Part shown: positions 24,739 through 32,786 of the stretch, piece by piece
How positions within the stretch are numbered: the first letter of the stretch is position 1
Layout: each line of letters starts with the position of its first letter
Virus record (IMG/VR): IMGVR_UViG_3300021964_000012
Location: 64,001-128,000 of that record
DNA length: 64,000 bases
Strand: one strand, 5' to 3'
From: a virus
Notes under the pieces: generated by a model
The model's database searches: none
What the model saw: only the letters and a program-made list of their open reading frames with translations
What the model was told of the DNA's origin: nothing
Translations under genes and position numbers: made by a program

Positions 24739-25193
24739 TATGTTGTGATCCTTTTGTATATTGCACTGTTTGCACCATGTTCCATACACTCAACTGAATG
24801 TACCCAACATCTGCCATCTGTTTGTTCTTTAATTAGTTTATCTGCAAAATCATATGCATGTTTGGCAAACATCTCTGCACCAACACCATCAAGTATTGTT
24901 AGTTGTGCTAGTCCTGCATCTTCTAATGTGTGAAAGTAGTGAAGTTTGTCATCATTCTCATCAAGCACAACCTTGTGATCAAATGTATCTTCTAACCACT
25001 GTTTCAATGGCTTCAATCCACCAAAGTCCACTGCCCAGTTTTTATTGTCAAGTTTGCTACAAGCAAATACAAACTTGAATCCTAAACTGTAGCCATGTAA
25101 GAATCTACAATGAGAATGATCTGCATGCGGTTGTCTAAACACTGCACTAAGTCCAATGTTGTGTCCATAAGTTTTTGTACTATAGTATGCCAT
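24738..25193 (-). CDS. queD: 6-carboxy-5,6,7,8-tetrahydropterin synthase (QueD-like)
   Basis: 151 residues. Zinc ligands and catalytic residues of the PTPS/QueD T-fold: [14 protein letters not shown] near 24-37 (Cys plus HxH), [15 protein letters not shown], and [12 protein letters not shown] near the C-terminus (Glu). It converts dihydroneopterin triphosphate to 6-carboxytetrahydropterin, the second step to 7-deazaguanines. Located directly upstream of clpP in the transcript started at 26663. Confidence 0.85.
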   Translation of the reverse strand: MAYYSTKTYGHNIGLSAVFRQPHADHSHCRFLHGYSLGFKFVFACSKLDNKNWAVDFGGLKPLKQWLEDTFDHKVVLDENDDKLHYFHTLEDAGLAQLTILDGVGAEMFAKHAYDFADKLIKEQTDGRCWVHSVECMEHGANSAIYKRITT

Positions 25194-25201
25194 ACGTTCT
25201 C

Positions 25202-25504
25202 CTATTCAGCATCTTCATCTAACCATGGTTGGTACCATGCTTCCCAATCCATGTTAAAACTTTCGTCTTGTTCAGCATAGTGTTTTGCTTCTTCTAACAG
25301 TCCTGGGTATTGTTCTAGCATTTCACGGAAGTAGCCTGCTTGTTCTTCACTTGCTTCTTCTTTTACTTCTTCTGCACGATCCCAATCATCTTCATTGTCG
25401 CTTTCCATTAATCTATCTGATTCTTCCCAGGTATCCCATGCTTGATGATGTGCTTCTTCATTTAGATCATGAATTATATCATGTACTTCTTCTTTGGTTC
25501 TCAT
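25202..25504 (-). CDS. Small, very acidic helical protein
   Basis: 100 residues from the ATG at 25504 (MRTKEEV). Extremely acidic, with Glu/Asp-rich helices (NEEAHHQAWDTWEESD, EEVKEEASEEQAG) and a Trp-rich end (MDWEAWYQPWLDEDAE). Acidity of this kind is seen in phage DNA mimics and inhibitor proteins, but there is no motif evidence. It is 2 bases after the stop of another acidic protein. Confidence 0.5.
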   Translation of the reverse strand: MRTKEEVHDIIHDLNEEAHHQAWDTWEESDRLMESDNEDDWDRAEEVKEEASEEQAGYFREMLEQYPGLLEEAKHYAEQDESFNMDWEAWYQPWLDEDAE

Positions 25505-25505
25505 A

Positions 25506-26264
25506 TTAGTAGTCCCATACTCGTGCATAATAGCCTTTGCCTGTGGTGTCACCACCTACGTTATCAACTGGTTCACCTTTGTATTCAACTTCTGTTATTA
25601 TGGTATCACCATTTGGTTGTGCTTCCACATAAATTTTCAACTTTGTTGGGTCAAATTTTGAACCATCATCAACATGCACAACACCGTCAAAGAACGATCC
25701 TTTTTCTGCACTCATACCATAAAACACATATGGACCAGGAACGGTACCGTCATCTAGTGGCAATGGTTCACCTTCATTGTCGCCTTCTTCTACAAATCCA
25801 TTTGGGTATAGTGCTTTGTCAAGATCAAATTCACCATCTTCTTTTTCTATATTGTTGTCAGTAATATACTTTGGAGTGTCTTCATTGTCAACTATATCGG
25901 CAATATGTTTTGAGCTATAGTCTTCTCCGTCTCGTTCTTCAATGTTTATCCAACTGTTGTCTATATCAACTCCATAGTTGTGTTCTAATTCACCAGGTGC
26001 TTCATACCATTCACTGTAGAAATCTTCTCCAGCATTGTATAGAAAGTTTGCTTCAGTCGGTAAGTCTGGATTAGTATCTGTAACATAGTCTTCTGGTGAA
26101 CCCATGTAGCTTTCTAATTCACTGTCACCCTGTTCATTCCAATATTCGAATGCTTCTTGACTGATACGTGCATAGACTGTTTCACCACCATAGCCACCAA
26201 TGCTTATGTGATAGTATCTGTCTGGACGTTTAATTGCTTCAATTAGTTCTTCATCAGTTGCCAT
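25506..26264 (-). CDS. Acidic phage protein of unknown function
   Basis: 252 residues from the ATG at 26264, which has GGGAG eight bases upstream; a GTG 3 codons earlier is less likely. Strongly acidic, many Asp/Glu/Tyr. The N-terminus (MATDEELIEAIKRPDRYYHISIGGYGGETVY) and the C-terminus (KGYYARVWDY) are ordered-looking; the middle is low in complexity. No family recognised. It overlaps the HIT-protein gene by 11 bases. Confidence 0.6.
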   Translation of the reverse strand: MATDEELIEAIKRPDRYYHISIGGYGGETVYARISQEAFEYWNEQGDSELESYMGSPEDYVTDTNPDLPTEANFLYNAGEDFYSEWYEAPGELEHNYGVDIDNSWINIEERDGEDYSSKHIADIVDNEDTPKYITDNNIEKEDGEFDLDKALYPNGFVEEGDNEGEPLPLDDGTVPGPYVFYGMSAEKGSFFDGVVHVDDGSKFDPTKLKIYVEAQPNGDTIITEVEYKGEPVDNVGGDTTGKGYYARVWDY

Positions 26265-26637
26265 AGTTGCCACTCCCTGGTATTACGTTGCGAACTCCGC
26301 CTGTGGGGTCTTTTGTATCGCCATCACGTCTAAAAATTAAATGCACATGAGGATACATCACAGTTTGACCTGCACTGGTACCTACGTTGATACCAACGTT
26401 AAAGCCTGTAATTTCGTTGTCTTTGCCTTCAACGTTTGCATTACCCATTTGCATTGCATAATTGAAACAACGAAGCAAGTTCTGCATGTTCGACTCACGA
26501 GGCACAACCAGTGTGTGCCCTGGCGTAACCGGAAAGCCATCATTGTAGACAACAAATTCTTTTGTTTCTAGTTGCACATCGGTCCAAGGGGCTCTACCCT
26601 CTTGCTTTGCCACTTCTAACGTATCTAAACTATGCAT
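26254..26637 (-). CDS. HIT-family protein with altered histidine triad
   Basis: 127 residues. Nucleotide hydrolase or transferase fold: DGFPVTPGHTLVVPRE (conserved N-terminal block) and GQTVMYPHVHLIFRRDGD, then TGGVRNVIP. In the usual HxHxH triad the first His is Tyr here, while the last two, including the nucleophile position, are kept. Related proteins hydrolyse dinucleoside polyphosphates or adenylates. First gene of the transcript that runs through QueD and ClpP, with a perfect promoter just upstream. Confidence 0.75.
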   Translation of the reverse strand: MHSLDTLEVAKQEGRAPWTDVQLETKEFVVYNDGFPVTPGHTLVVPRESNMQNLLRCFNYAMQMGNANVEGKDNEITGFNVGINVGTSAGQTVMYPHVHLIFRRDGDTKDPTGGVRNVIPGSGNYGN

Positions 26638-26662
26638 CGCTTGCCTCGTTGTTAATACTGTT

Positions 26663-26690
26663 ATTATAGCAGTTTATGAGCAAATGTCAA
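26663..26690 (-). promoter_or_regulatory. Consensus sigma70 promoter for the HIT-queD-clpP operon
   Basis: Minus strand TTGACA (26685-26690), 16 bases, TATAAT (26663-26668), both perfect, 26 bases before the HIT start. The -35 box overlaps the stop codon of the upstream oxygenase gene (26687-26689). Confidence 0.85.
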
Positions 26691-27547
26691 CCATAACTTT
26701 GACTTAATCGCCACATTAGATATTCTTTTGATTCAATTGGGTCGTAATGGTTTGGTTCTTTTAGTAGATTTTCAACTATTGTGCCTGGTTCAGGATCCAC
26801 AAAGTGTGGCATACTGTATCTTGGTAAATGACAGTAACTGTTTTCTACTCTATGACGTGTGCTTTTGAAGTAGTCGTTTGTCCAACGTTGTAGTAGGTCG
26901 CCAATGTTAACAACAACTCCATTCCAAACATATGGCACGGCATGCCATTTGCCATCTAAATCTTCAACTTCTAGTCCTGGCACACTGTCAAGTTGCCATA
27001 AGAGTGTAATAGTGCCATAGTCTGAATGTTCGCCAATACGTAGCATTCTATCTTCAGTTGGTTTCATTGCTGGATAATGTATAACTCTAGTTGTGTTATA
27101 AGGACGTCTATGTGCATCTACCAGTGTAGTGCCCGAATCTAGTATTAGATCAAATTTATGCAGTATGTCCAATGTAAGTCTATCTGCAATGTCAATTGAT
27201 TGCAGTGCAAGTTCTTTAAAATTTTCTATATCAGTAGGCCAAAGTTCATCTGGCATACGAGTGTTGTTGTAGTTGAAACTTTCTTTCATATCTTTAGGAG
27301 CAGTAGGGTCTACATTTTCTGCGCCTACTATGCTATAGCCTAAATTGTTTTCTGCTTGATATTTGTATTTGTTTTTTGTGTCTTGATCTTGATCAAAAAA
27401 ATCTTGCATTAGTTCCCACCAAGATTTCATATCACTTTGATCTTTGTTGTTAAGTGCATGTTGAAAGACTGCAAAGCCTACTGTGGTGTAGGCTTCGCGA
27501 ATCTCTTCCAGTATGTTTTTACTATTGTAATCAATAACTGGAATCAT
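26687..27547 (-). CDS. Fe(II)/2OG dioxygenase, isopenicillin-N-synthase-like
   Basis: 286 residues. N-terminal IPVIDY and VGFAVFQHAL match the N-terminal domain of the plant/fungal-type dioxygenase family (DIOX_N). The iron site is GEHSDYGTITLLWQ (HxD) with STRHRVEN (distal His) and RYSMPHFVDP (Arg-x-Ser for 2-oxoglutarate). Motifs are complete, so it should be active; substrate unknown. A different family from the tandem trio at 6-7.7 kb. It lies between the BMP protein gene and the HIT operon promoter. Confidence 0.85.
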   Translation of the reverse strand: MIPVIDYNSKNILEEIREAYTTVGFAVFQHALNNKDQSDMKSWWELMQDFFDQDQDTKNKYKYQAENNLGYSIVGAENVDPTAPKDMKESFNYNNTRMPDELWPTDIENFKELALQSIDIADRLTLDILHKFDLILDSGTTLVDAHRRPYNTTRVIHYPAMKPTEDRMLRIGEHSDYGTITLLWQLDSVPGLEVEDLDGKWHAVPYVWNGVVVNIGDLLQRWTNDYFKSTRHRVENSYCHLPRYSMPHFVDPEPGTIVENLLKEPNHYDPIESKEYLMWRLSQSYG

Positions 27548-27549
27548 TT

Positions 27550-28617
27550 TTAGTTCCCTGGCACTTTAGCATCAATACCTTCAACATAGTACATCATGCT
27601 GTTGAGGTGAGCATCATCAGCAATTTCTCCAGCTTTTAACTGAATCTTTCCTGTGTTGTCTTTGATAGGACCTGTAAATGCAAAGTATTTGCCGGTCTTG
27701 ATACTATCTTTGATCTTTTGTGCAAATGCTTTTACGTCTGCTGGCATGTTTGTGAATGGAGCCATTTGTACTACGTCATCATTCATATGTCCAAAGTAGT
27801 CACCTGATTTCCAGTTACCATCAATTACTGCTTGTACTTTACTAATGTAGTAAGGTGACCAGTTATCGATTGTTGCAGTTAACTGAGCCTTTGGTGCAAA
27901 TTTGTATTGATCACTTGCTTGGCCAAAACCAAGTACACCTGCTTTTTCAGCAGTTTGTAGTGGTGCTGGTGAATCAGTGTGTTGTGCAACCATATCACAA
28001 CCTTCAGCAATCATAACGTCTGCAGCCTGTGCTTCTTTACCTGGATCATACCATGTGTTTACCCATACAATATCAATGTCAATATCTGGATTAACAGTCT
28101 TAGCACCTAGGTAGTAAGTGTTAATTTCACGAATAACTTCAGGTATCGGAAATGCGCCAACATAACAAATTTTATTTGTCTTAGTCATTAATCCAGCAAT
28201 AACACCTTGTACATGTCTTGCTTGATATAATCTTAAACCATAAGTTGCCATGTTTTTACTACGTTTGTAACCAGTAGCATGTTCAAATTTTACATTTGGA
28301 AAATCTTTAGCAACCTTTAGCATAGGCTCCATGTAACCAAAACTTGTTGCAAATATAATATCTGCACCTGATTTTGCCATGGCTCTAATAGCTCTTTCAC
28401 TATCAGGGCCATACTTTACATTTTCCAAATATACTGTTTCCACTTTGTCTCCAAAGTGCTTTTCAACATCTAATCTTCCGATGTCATGTCTGTAGGTCCA
28501 TCCATGGTCACCAATTGGTCCAACATAGATAAAACCTACTTTGATTTTGTCTCCAGCATGTGCAACACTGAAAAACATAACTGACAGTAATACTGCCAAT
28601 AATTTTAGAACGTTCAT
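27550..28617 (-). CDS. BMP-family (PnrA-like) periplasmic binding protein
   Basis: 355 residues with a signal peptide (LLAVLLSVMFFSVAHA, cleavage near residue 22, no lipobox Cys). Mature part: KVGFIYVGPIGDHGWTY, IFATSFGYMEPMLKVAKDFPNVKFEHATGY and GQASDQYKFAPK are strong matches to the BMP/Med/PnrA family, which binds purine nucleosides or related molecules for ABC importers. No ATPase or permease gene lies beside it, so it would have to work with a host importer. It shares the direction and possibly the transcript of FolE. Confidence 0.9.
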   Translation of the reverse strand: MNVLKLLAVLLSVMFFSVAHAGDKIKVGFIYVGPIGDHGWTYRHDIGRLDVEKHFGDKVETVYLENVKYGPDSERAIRAMAKSGADIIFATSFGYMEPMLKVAKDFPNVKFEHATGYKRSKNMATYGLRLYQARHVQGVIAGLMTKTNKICYVGAFPIPEVIREINTYYLGAKTVNPDIDIDIVWVNTWYDPGKEAQAADVMIAEGCDMVAQHTDSPAPLQTAEKAGVLGFGQASDQYKFAPKAQLTATIDNWSPYYISKVQAVIDGNWKSGDYFGHMNDDVVQMAPFTNMPADVKAFAQKIKDSIKTGKYFAFTGPIKDNTGKIQLKAGEIADDAHLNSMMYYVEGIDAKVPGN

Positions 28618-28641
28618 TTTGTTTCCTTCTCGAGGGTGTTA

Positions 28642-28659
28642 AGGCAGGATCGACTCTGC
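28642..28659 (-). other. Small hairpin between folE and the BMP gene
   Basis: Five-base arms GGCAG / CTGCC around an 8-base loop in the 52-base gap between folE and the BMP gene, with no T-run after it. It could be a weak terminator or a leader stem for the BMP gene. Low information. Confidence 0.3.
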
Positions 28660-28669
28660 CATGGTTGAT

Positions 28670-29356
28670 TTATCGTGGACTATATTCTTGTTGCAACTTG
28701 ATATTGTCCATGAACTCCTTTTTTGTGCCAGAGTCAGTTTTGAATGCACCTTTAAGTACAGTGGTCTGTGTAAGACTACTGTGTGCCATTATGCCTCTGT
28801 TTTCACAACAACCATGTGTTGCTTGTATGTAAACACCAACATCTTCACTGTCAGTTGCTCTCATTATTTCTCTGGCTATGTCCATTGCAAGTTCTTCCTG
28901 CAATGTACCTCTTCTTGCACACCATTGTGCAATTCTTGTGTATTTGCTTAATCCTATTAGATGATCTGCGGCTAGTATACCAATATAAGCAGTTCCAGTA
29001 ACTGGTTGATGATGATGCGAACACATGCTCTTCAATTCGCTACGAACCACCAACATACCATCATATCTATCTTCAAGATGATTGGGAAAACTGGTTGCGT
29101 TTGGCATAGGACTGTATCTGCCTGCCATCAATTCATTGATATACATCTTAGCTAAACGTTTACCTGTGCCATGTGAGTTTGGATCATTTTCTCTGTCAAT
29201 GATCAAACTGTCAAGCACACCATTGAACTTTTCAGTAAGTTCTTCTATCAATGCTTCTTTGTCGCCGTCATGCAGATAACCACTGATGTTGTCACCAGCC
29301 CAATATCTTTTTTTGGCTTTTTTAATTCTTTGTGTAATTATATTGGAAATTGTCAT
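28670..29356 (-). CDS. folE: GTP cyclohydrolase I (FolE)
   Basis: 228 residues, near the usual 190-230. Zinc and active-site residues: KSMCSHHHQPVTG near 108-120 (Cys, His, His), LIGLSKYTRIAQWCARR, and ATHGCCENRGI near 185 (second Cys), with SSLTQTTVLKGAF at the C-terminus. It converts GTP to dihydroneopterin triphosphate, the first step to both folate and 7-deazaguanine. With QueD and QueE in the window the 7-deazaguanine route is favoured. ATG with GGAG upstream and two overlapping promoters. Confidence 0.92.
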   Translation of the reverse strand: MTISNIITQRIKKAKKRYWAGDNISGYLHDGDKEALIEELTEKFNGVLDSLIIDRENDPNSHGTGKRLAKMYINELMAGRYSPMPNATSFPNHLEDRYDGMLVVRSELKSMCSHHHQPVTGTAYIGILAADHLIGLSKYTRIAQWCARRGTLQEELAMDIAREIMRATDSEDVGVYIQATHGCCENRGIMAHSSLTQTTVLKGAFKTDSGTKKEFMDNIKLQQEYSPR

Positions 29357-29403
29357 TTAGGATTCTCCGAGTTTGGGTCGAGGATGACCACAATAGTTTA
29401 CTT

Positions 29404-29432
29404 ATTGTACGATTATTTATACAACTGGTCAA
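29404..29432 (-). promoter_or_regulatory. Overlapping sigma70-type and T4-late-type promoters for folE
   Basis: Minus strand TTGACC (29427-29432), 17 bases, TACAAT (29404-29409). A perfect T4-type late box TATAAATA sits inside the spacer (29414-29421). Both face folE, 48 and 57 bases before its ATG. A 10-base direct repeat GGTCAAGTCA covers the -35 and recurs at about 29453. Confidence 0.6.
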
Positions 29433-29433
29433 G

Positions 29434-30045
29434 TCAATCGATTATTTTTATCTTGGTCAAGTCAGGATAGTTAACCAGTTGAGATTGTTTGGTTTTCAGT
29501 TGATTATTTGCGAGCATGTACATTCCTTTCTCGCAATCTTCAATGCTGGGTTTATAATGATATCCAACACGAAAAGTTTTTTGATCTTGCCAGGGAGCTA
29601 TTGCTAGATCTCGACCATCATAGGCCATTTTTCTCAGTGTCTTCGCATCTCGTTCATTGTTAGTTAGAATAGCGCCACCATGTCCAATTTCAAGTCGTTT
29701 ACTGTGACCAAAACTTAAACATTGAAACTGACCTGCTCTATACATGTCACTGTCTAACCCTCTAGCACTATCCCATACATTTGTTAGTCCGATTCTATAT
29801 TCGTGTGTCCATTCAACTTTGTCATAGCGATAATCTATGTTGAGTTTGTGCATGGTCATTGGAATGCTTATGTAACTTCTGTATGGAAGATTTACTATGC
29901 TGACCTTTTGCATTCGCAAACAAAGTTCCACTGCATGAGTGCAACAGTCAGTAAGTACCACATGTGGTGCACCAGTATAATCACCGAGTGCCTTTTCAAA
30001 TTGTGCGAACTTTTCAAACCCCACAGTTATACCAATTCCATGCAT
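29434..30045 (-). CDS. Short DegT/DnrJ-type PLP aminotransferase-like protein
   Basis: 203 residues, about half of the normal 370-400. It keeps the N-terminal catalytic part: GDYTGAPHVVLTDCCTHAVEL (PLP phosphate loop), DSARGLDS (Asp to the pyridine N) and CLSFGHSKRLEIGHGGAILTNN with the PLP lysine. The C-terminal small domain is missing. Full-size relatives make amino sugars or act as sugar dehydratases. Start is ATG at 30045, with 32 bases of overlap with galE; a GTG 8 codons later is possible. Either a minimal active form or a decayed copy. Confidence 0.65.
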   Translation of the reverse strand: MHGIGITVGFEKFAQFEKALGDYTGAPHVVLTDCCTHAVELCLRMQKVSIVNLPYRSYISIPMTMHKLNIDYRYDKVEWTHEYRIGLTNVWDSARGLDSDMYRAGQFQCLSFGHSKRLEIGHGGAILTNNERDAKTLRKMAYDGRDLAIAPWQDQKTFRVGYHYKPSIEDCEKGMYMLANNQLKTKQSQLVNYPDLTKIKIID

Positions 30046-30967
30046 GTTCTACAATGTCATCAACATGATATTCGTTTTGCCACTGGCATGTTTCATAGAA
30101 CTTTTTGTTACTTGCTACTAACGTATCTGGGTCACCTGGTCTGCCTGGACCTTCTACAACCGTACTAGGTTTACTTCCACTTACAGTGCAACACTTACGC
30201 AGTATCTCTAGATTACTTGCACCCATTCCTGTGCTTAAATTGTAAAATCCAGTACTTACTCTTGGTTCTGTGCAATAGAAGTGTGCTTTTGCAATATCAG
30301 ATACATGTACGTAGTCTCTTACACAGGTTCCATCTTCGGTTGCTAGGCCTGTGCCATTGAGTGTGAACTGTTTTTGTTCTTTAATTGCTTCCATTACTCT
30401 TGCGATAATGTGTGTGGCAGATTTTTCTTGTCCGTGTCTTCCTTTAGGATCTGCACCAGCAGCATTGAAATAACGCAATCCTACATAGTCTAGGTTATAT
30501 GCAACACCATATGCTTCAAGCATCTGTTCAACCATCAGTTTGCTTAGTCCATATGGTGATATTGGATTTTTTGGATCTTCTTCTGCTATTGGTGTCATCA
30601 TCGGATTACCATACACTGCGGCACTACTTGAAAAAACTATACGAGGATGCAGTTTCATACCAACAACATAATCTAGCATGCGTTTTGTAGCAACAAAGTT
30701 GTTTTCAAAATATCTGCTAGGATCTTTTATGCTTGGACCAACTAAACTACTACCAGCACAGTGTACTATAACATCTGTGTAGTGTAGTTGTCCGAGAGTT
30801 TGTTTGCTTTCAAAGTCGTCGTGTATGACATAATCCACAAAAGGTCCAAGTCTATCTGGAACAGGATTGCGATCAATAACAGTAACCTCCCATCCTTGTT
30901 CTTTAAAATATATAGCAGTTTGGCCACCAATGTAGCCTCCGCCACCAGTAATTGCTACTTGTTTCAT
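30014..30967 (-). CDS. galE: UDP-glucose 4-epimerase-like (GalE) extended SDR
   Basis: 317 residues from the ATG at 30967 (ATGA overlap with the upstream gene). NAD site ITGGGGYIGGQTA at the N-terminus, VIVHCAGSSLVGPS, the catalytic Ser-Tyr-Lys in FSSSAAVYG and SPYGLSKLMVE, and LRYFNAAGADPKGRHGQ, which is typical for GalE. Interconverts UDP-glucose and UDP-galactose, or the N-acetyl forms. Beside a DegT-like gene and near glycosyltransferases, so it supplies nucleotide sugars for glycan building. Confidence 0.9.
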   Translation of the reverse strand: MKQVAITGGGGYIGGQTAIYFKEQGWEVTVIDRNPVPDRLGPFVDYVIHDDFESKQTLGQLHYTDVIVHCAGSSLVGPSIKDPSRYFENNFVATKRMLDYVVGMKLHPRIVFSSSAAVYGNPMMTPIAEEDPKNPISPYGLSKLMVEQMLEAYGVAYNLDYVGLRYFNAAGADPKGRHGQEKSATHIIARVMEAIKEQKQFTLNGTGLATEDGTCVRDYVHVSDIAKAHFYCTEPRVSTGFYNLSTGMGASNLEILRKCCTVSGSKPSTVVEGPGRPGDPDTLVASNKKFYETCQWQNEYHVDDIVEHAWNWYNCGV

Positions 30968-31515
30968 GATAGGTTTGCTTTCCATAGTTTGTGTAAATAT
31001 TTTGCTTTGTCTTTGTTGATAGCAGATGTTAAGAAAAAATCAAGCCTATCTAGTACTTCATCTATGTCATCACTGAATAATTCATACACACTGATATTCA
31101 TAATATCTTCCATGTTGCTTCCAAAATAATTGTGCATCATATGCGGTTCATATAAAAATATTTGTTCATGATCAAAATAACCATCTAACTTTAGTTCTCC
31201 ATTACGTTTGTAAAGAATTGATCTGCATTCATATGTATCTGGTGATATGAGTATCCACTTTTTATTGTCTGTTTGGCGTATATCTTCTCTAATACTCATT
31301 ATTTCGCCAAAGTGGCCGTGTACTATATTGTTTTTATGATACTTTTCCTTTGTTAAGTTTGGTTCACCCTCAACTTCATGAACACCAATTTGCTTATTTT
31401 TTTTGTTTCTAGTATAAATTTGTTTATAGTAGTCAAAGTTATCTTCATTGAGATGAAGTATGTTCTTAAGATGGTTACCGCCGCCAAAAGGAACAAAGCA
31501 AATTATTATTTTCAT
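30964..31515 (-). CDS. Sulfotransferase-like or P-loop protein, unknown
   Basis: 183 residues from the ATG at 31515. IICFVPFGGGNHLKNIL at the start resembles the phosphate-binding turn of sulfotransferase-like phage proteins, with the layout of the gene at 32787 (VYIPGSAGNLLTRCLSL). The rest is charged, with YECRSILYKRNGEL and a C-terminal DVL-type acidic helix. No named family with certainty. It lies between a GT-B glycosyltransferase and galE. Confidence 0.45.
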   Translation of the reverse strand: MKIIICFVPFGGGNHLKNILHLNEDNFDYYKQIYTRNKKNKQIGVHEVEGEPNLTKEKYHKNNIVHGHFGEIMSIREDIRQTDNKKWILISPDTYECRSILYKRNGELKLDGYFDHEQIFLYEPHMMHNYFGSNMEDIMNISVYELFSDDIDEVLDRLDFFLTSAINKDKAKYLHKLWKANLS

Positions 31516-31544
31516 GAAAACAGTTCCTATTGTCAAGTGTCTTC

Positions 31545-32732
31545 TTAAATTTTTACAACTTGATACTTTGCACCAGCAACATGATCTCTATACCTGTTAC
31601 CTGTACGTAACCATTGTTCACCTTTGCCCTGCATGATGTCAACCACCCTATCAACAGTACCATCAGTATGATCGCTTATCAAGCCCATGTTGTGATGTGC
31701 TTCTTTTAGTAGGTTTCCTAGTTTAACTTCGACATCATCAATGCTCCAAGGCACATACAATCTGTTTGGATCGTTTGCAAATGTTTCTGGAAAACTTCTG
31801 TATGCTGGATACAGTACATTACAACCTAGTGCATCTGCTTCACTGACAGTGTTGCTTACCCAATCTTGTAAAGCACAGTTAAACAATACTCTACTATCAT
31901 TTAGTATTTTGTAGTATTCATGCTTTTGCAAGTTTTCGTGTATTTCTAGTATGCCACGTGCTTCAAGTTCTCTTGCACGAGTTATATATTTTTCATTGTT
32001 ACTACGCAATGGTCCACCTTGTAGTATTGCAAACGTTTGAGAACCTGGATGTTGTTCGCTATAACGTTCTACTAGATCCATAAAGAAGTCTGGTTGCTTC
32101 TCTTGATCAAATCTTGCACTAAAGCAAATCCTATTAGCACGTTCATGAAAAGGCTTTATCCGTTCGCCCAACCTTTCCTGAACTTCTGCTTTGCCAAATG
32201 CCAAGCCTGAGATATTGTATATAGGTGACTCCCAGCCAGCAATCTTCATGTGTGCTACCATTTCTTCATTGGTAGCCAAGACTGTGGCAAACTCACATAC
32301 CATCTTCTCATATAGGCCCATCCACTTGGACATTCCCCACACATGTACGAAATCATCTGGATCAATTGCTTGGGCAAGACAGCGTACATATACTCGGGGT
32401 CTTTGGGTACTTGGAATCTGATCCATAATATATGGCAGACTCTCTATACCCGGCTGAAACATATCTTCAAAGTAAATAACATCTTCTCCACCGCATTCAC
32501 CATTACGCATCATTTGCACTAGATTCATAATCTGGCTCATACCAAAATAACTGCGTCCATGTGCATCTAATACTTGTCCAACTGATATACTTTTTGAGTC
32601 ATCAATTGTTGTACCTGGAACATACACAACATCAAGTCCTCTACGATCAAACACACGTCGATTCCATTCAGTTAATTGTAATGTATATCGAGCTTCATAA
32701 GATTCAAGACCCATGTAGAATAGTTTACGCAT
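31545..32732 (-). CDS. GT-B type glycosyltransferase (family 1/4-like)
   Basis: 395 residues from the ATG at 32732, preceded by AAAGGAG; an earlier start would not have it. Two Rossmann-like halves: the C-terminal half has ICFSARFDQEKQPDFFMDLVERY, FAILQGGPL and VLFNCALQDWVSNTVSEADALGCNVLYP, i.e. the donor-site E-x7-E-like region of GT4 enzymes. Sugar donor unknown. It begins its own transcript from a promoter with an inverted repeat in the spacer. Confidence 0.75.
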   Translation of the reverse strand: MRKLFYMGLESYEARYTLQLTEWNRRVFDRRGLDVVYVPGTTIDDSKSISVGQVLDAHGRSYFGMSQIMNLVQMMRNGECGGEDVIYFEDMFQPGIESLPYIMDQIPSTQRPRVYVRCLAQAIDPDDFVHVWGMSKWMGLYEKMVCEFATVLATNEEMVAHMKIAGWESPIYNISGLAFGKAEVQERLGERIKPFHERANRICFSARFDQEKQPDFFMDLVERYSEQHPGSQTFAILQGGPLRSNNEKYITRARELEARGILEIHENLQKHEYYKILNDSRVLFNCALQDWVSNTVSEADALGCNVLYPAYRSFPETFANDPNRLYVPWSIDDVEVKLGNLLKEAHHNMGLISDHTDGTVDRVVDIMQGKGEQWLRTGNRYRDHVAGAKYQVVKI

Positions 32733-32757
32733 TTTTACTCCTTTGAAATATGTACTA

Positions 32758-32786
32758 ATAATAACAACCAATTAAATGGTTGTCAA
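32758..32786 (-). promoter_or_regulatory. Sigma70-type promoter with an operator-like inverted repeat
   Basis: Minus strand TTGACA (32781-32786), 17 bases, TATTAT (32758-32763). The spacer and the edge of the -35 form a 7-base inverted repeat ACAACCA / TGGTTGT (32764-32783) with a 6-base centre, as expected for a repressor site. It could also be a short terminator stem of the upstream gene, but no T-run follows. Confidence 0.6.

Noticed and set aside
28642-28659. Strong terminator after folE
   Set aside because: The stem has only five pairs and no T-run; listed only as a weak hairpin.
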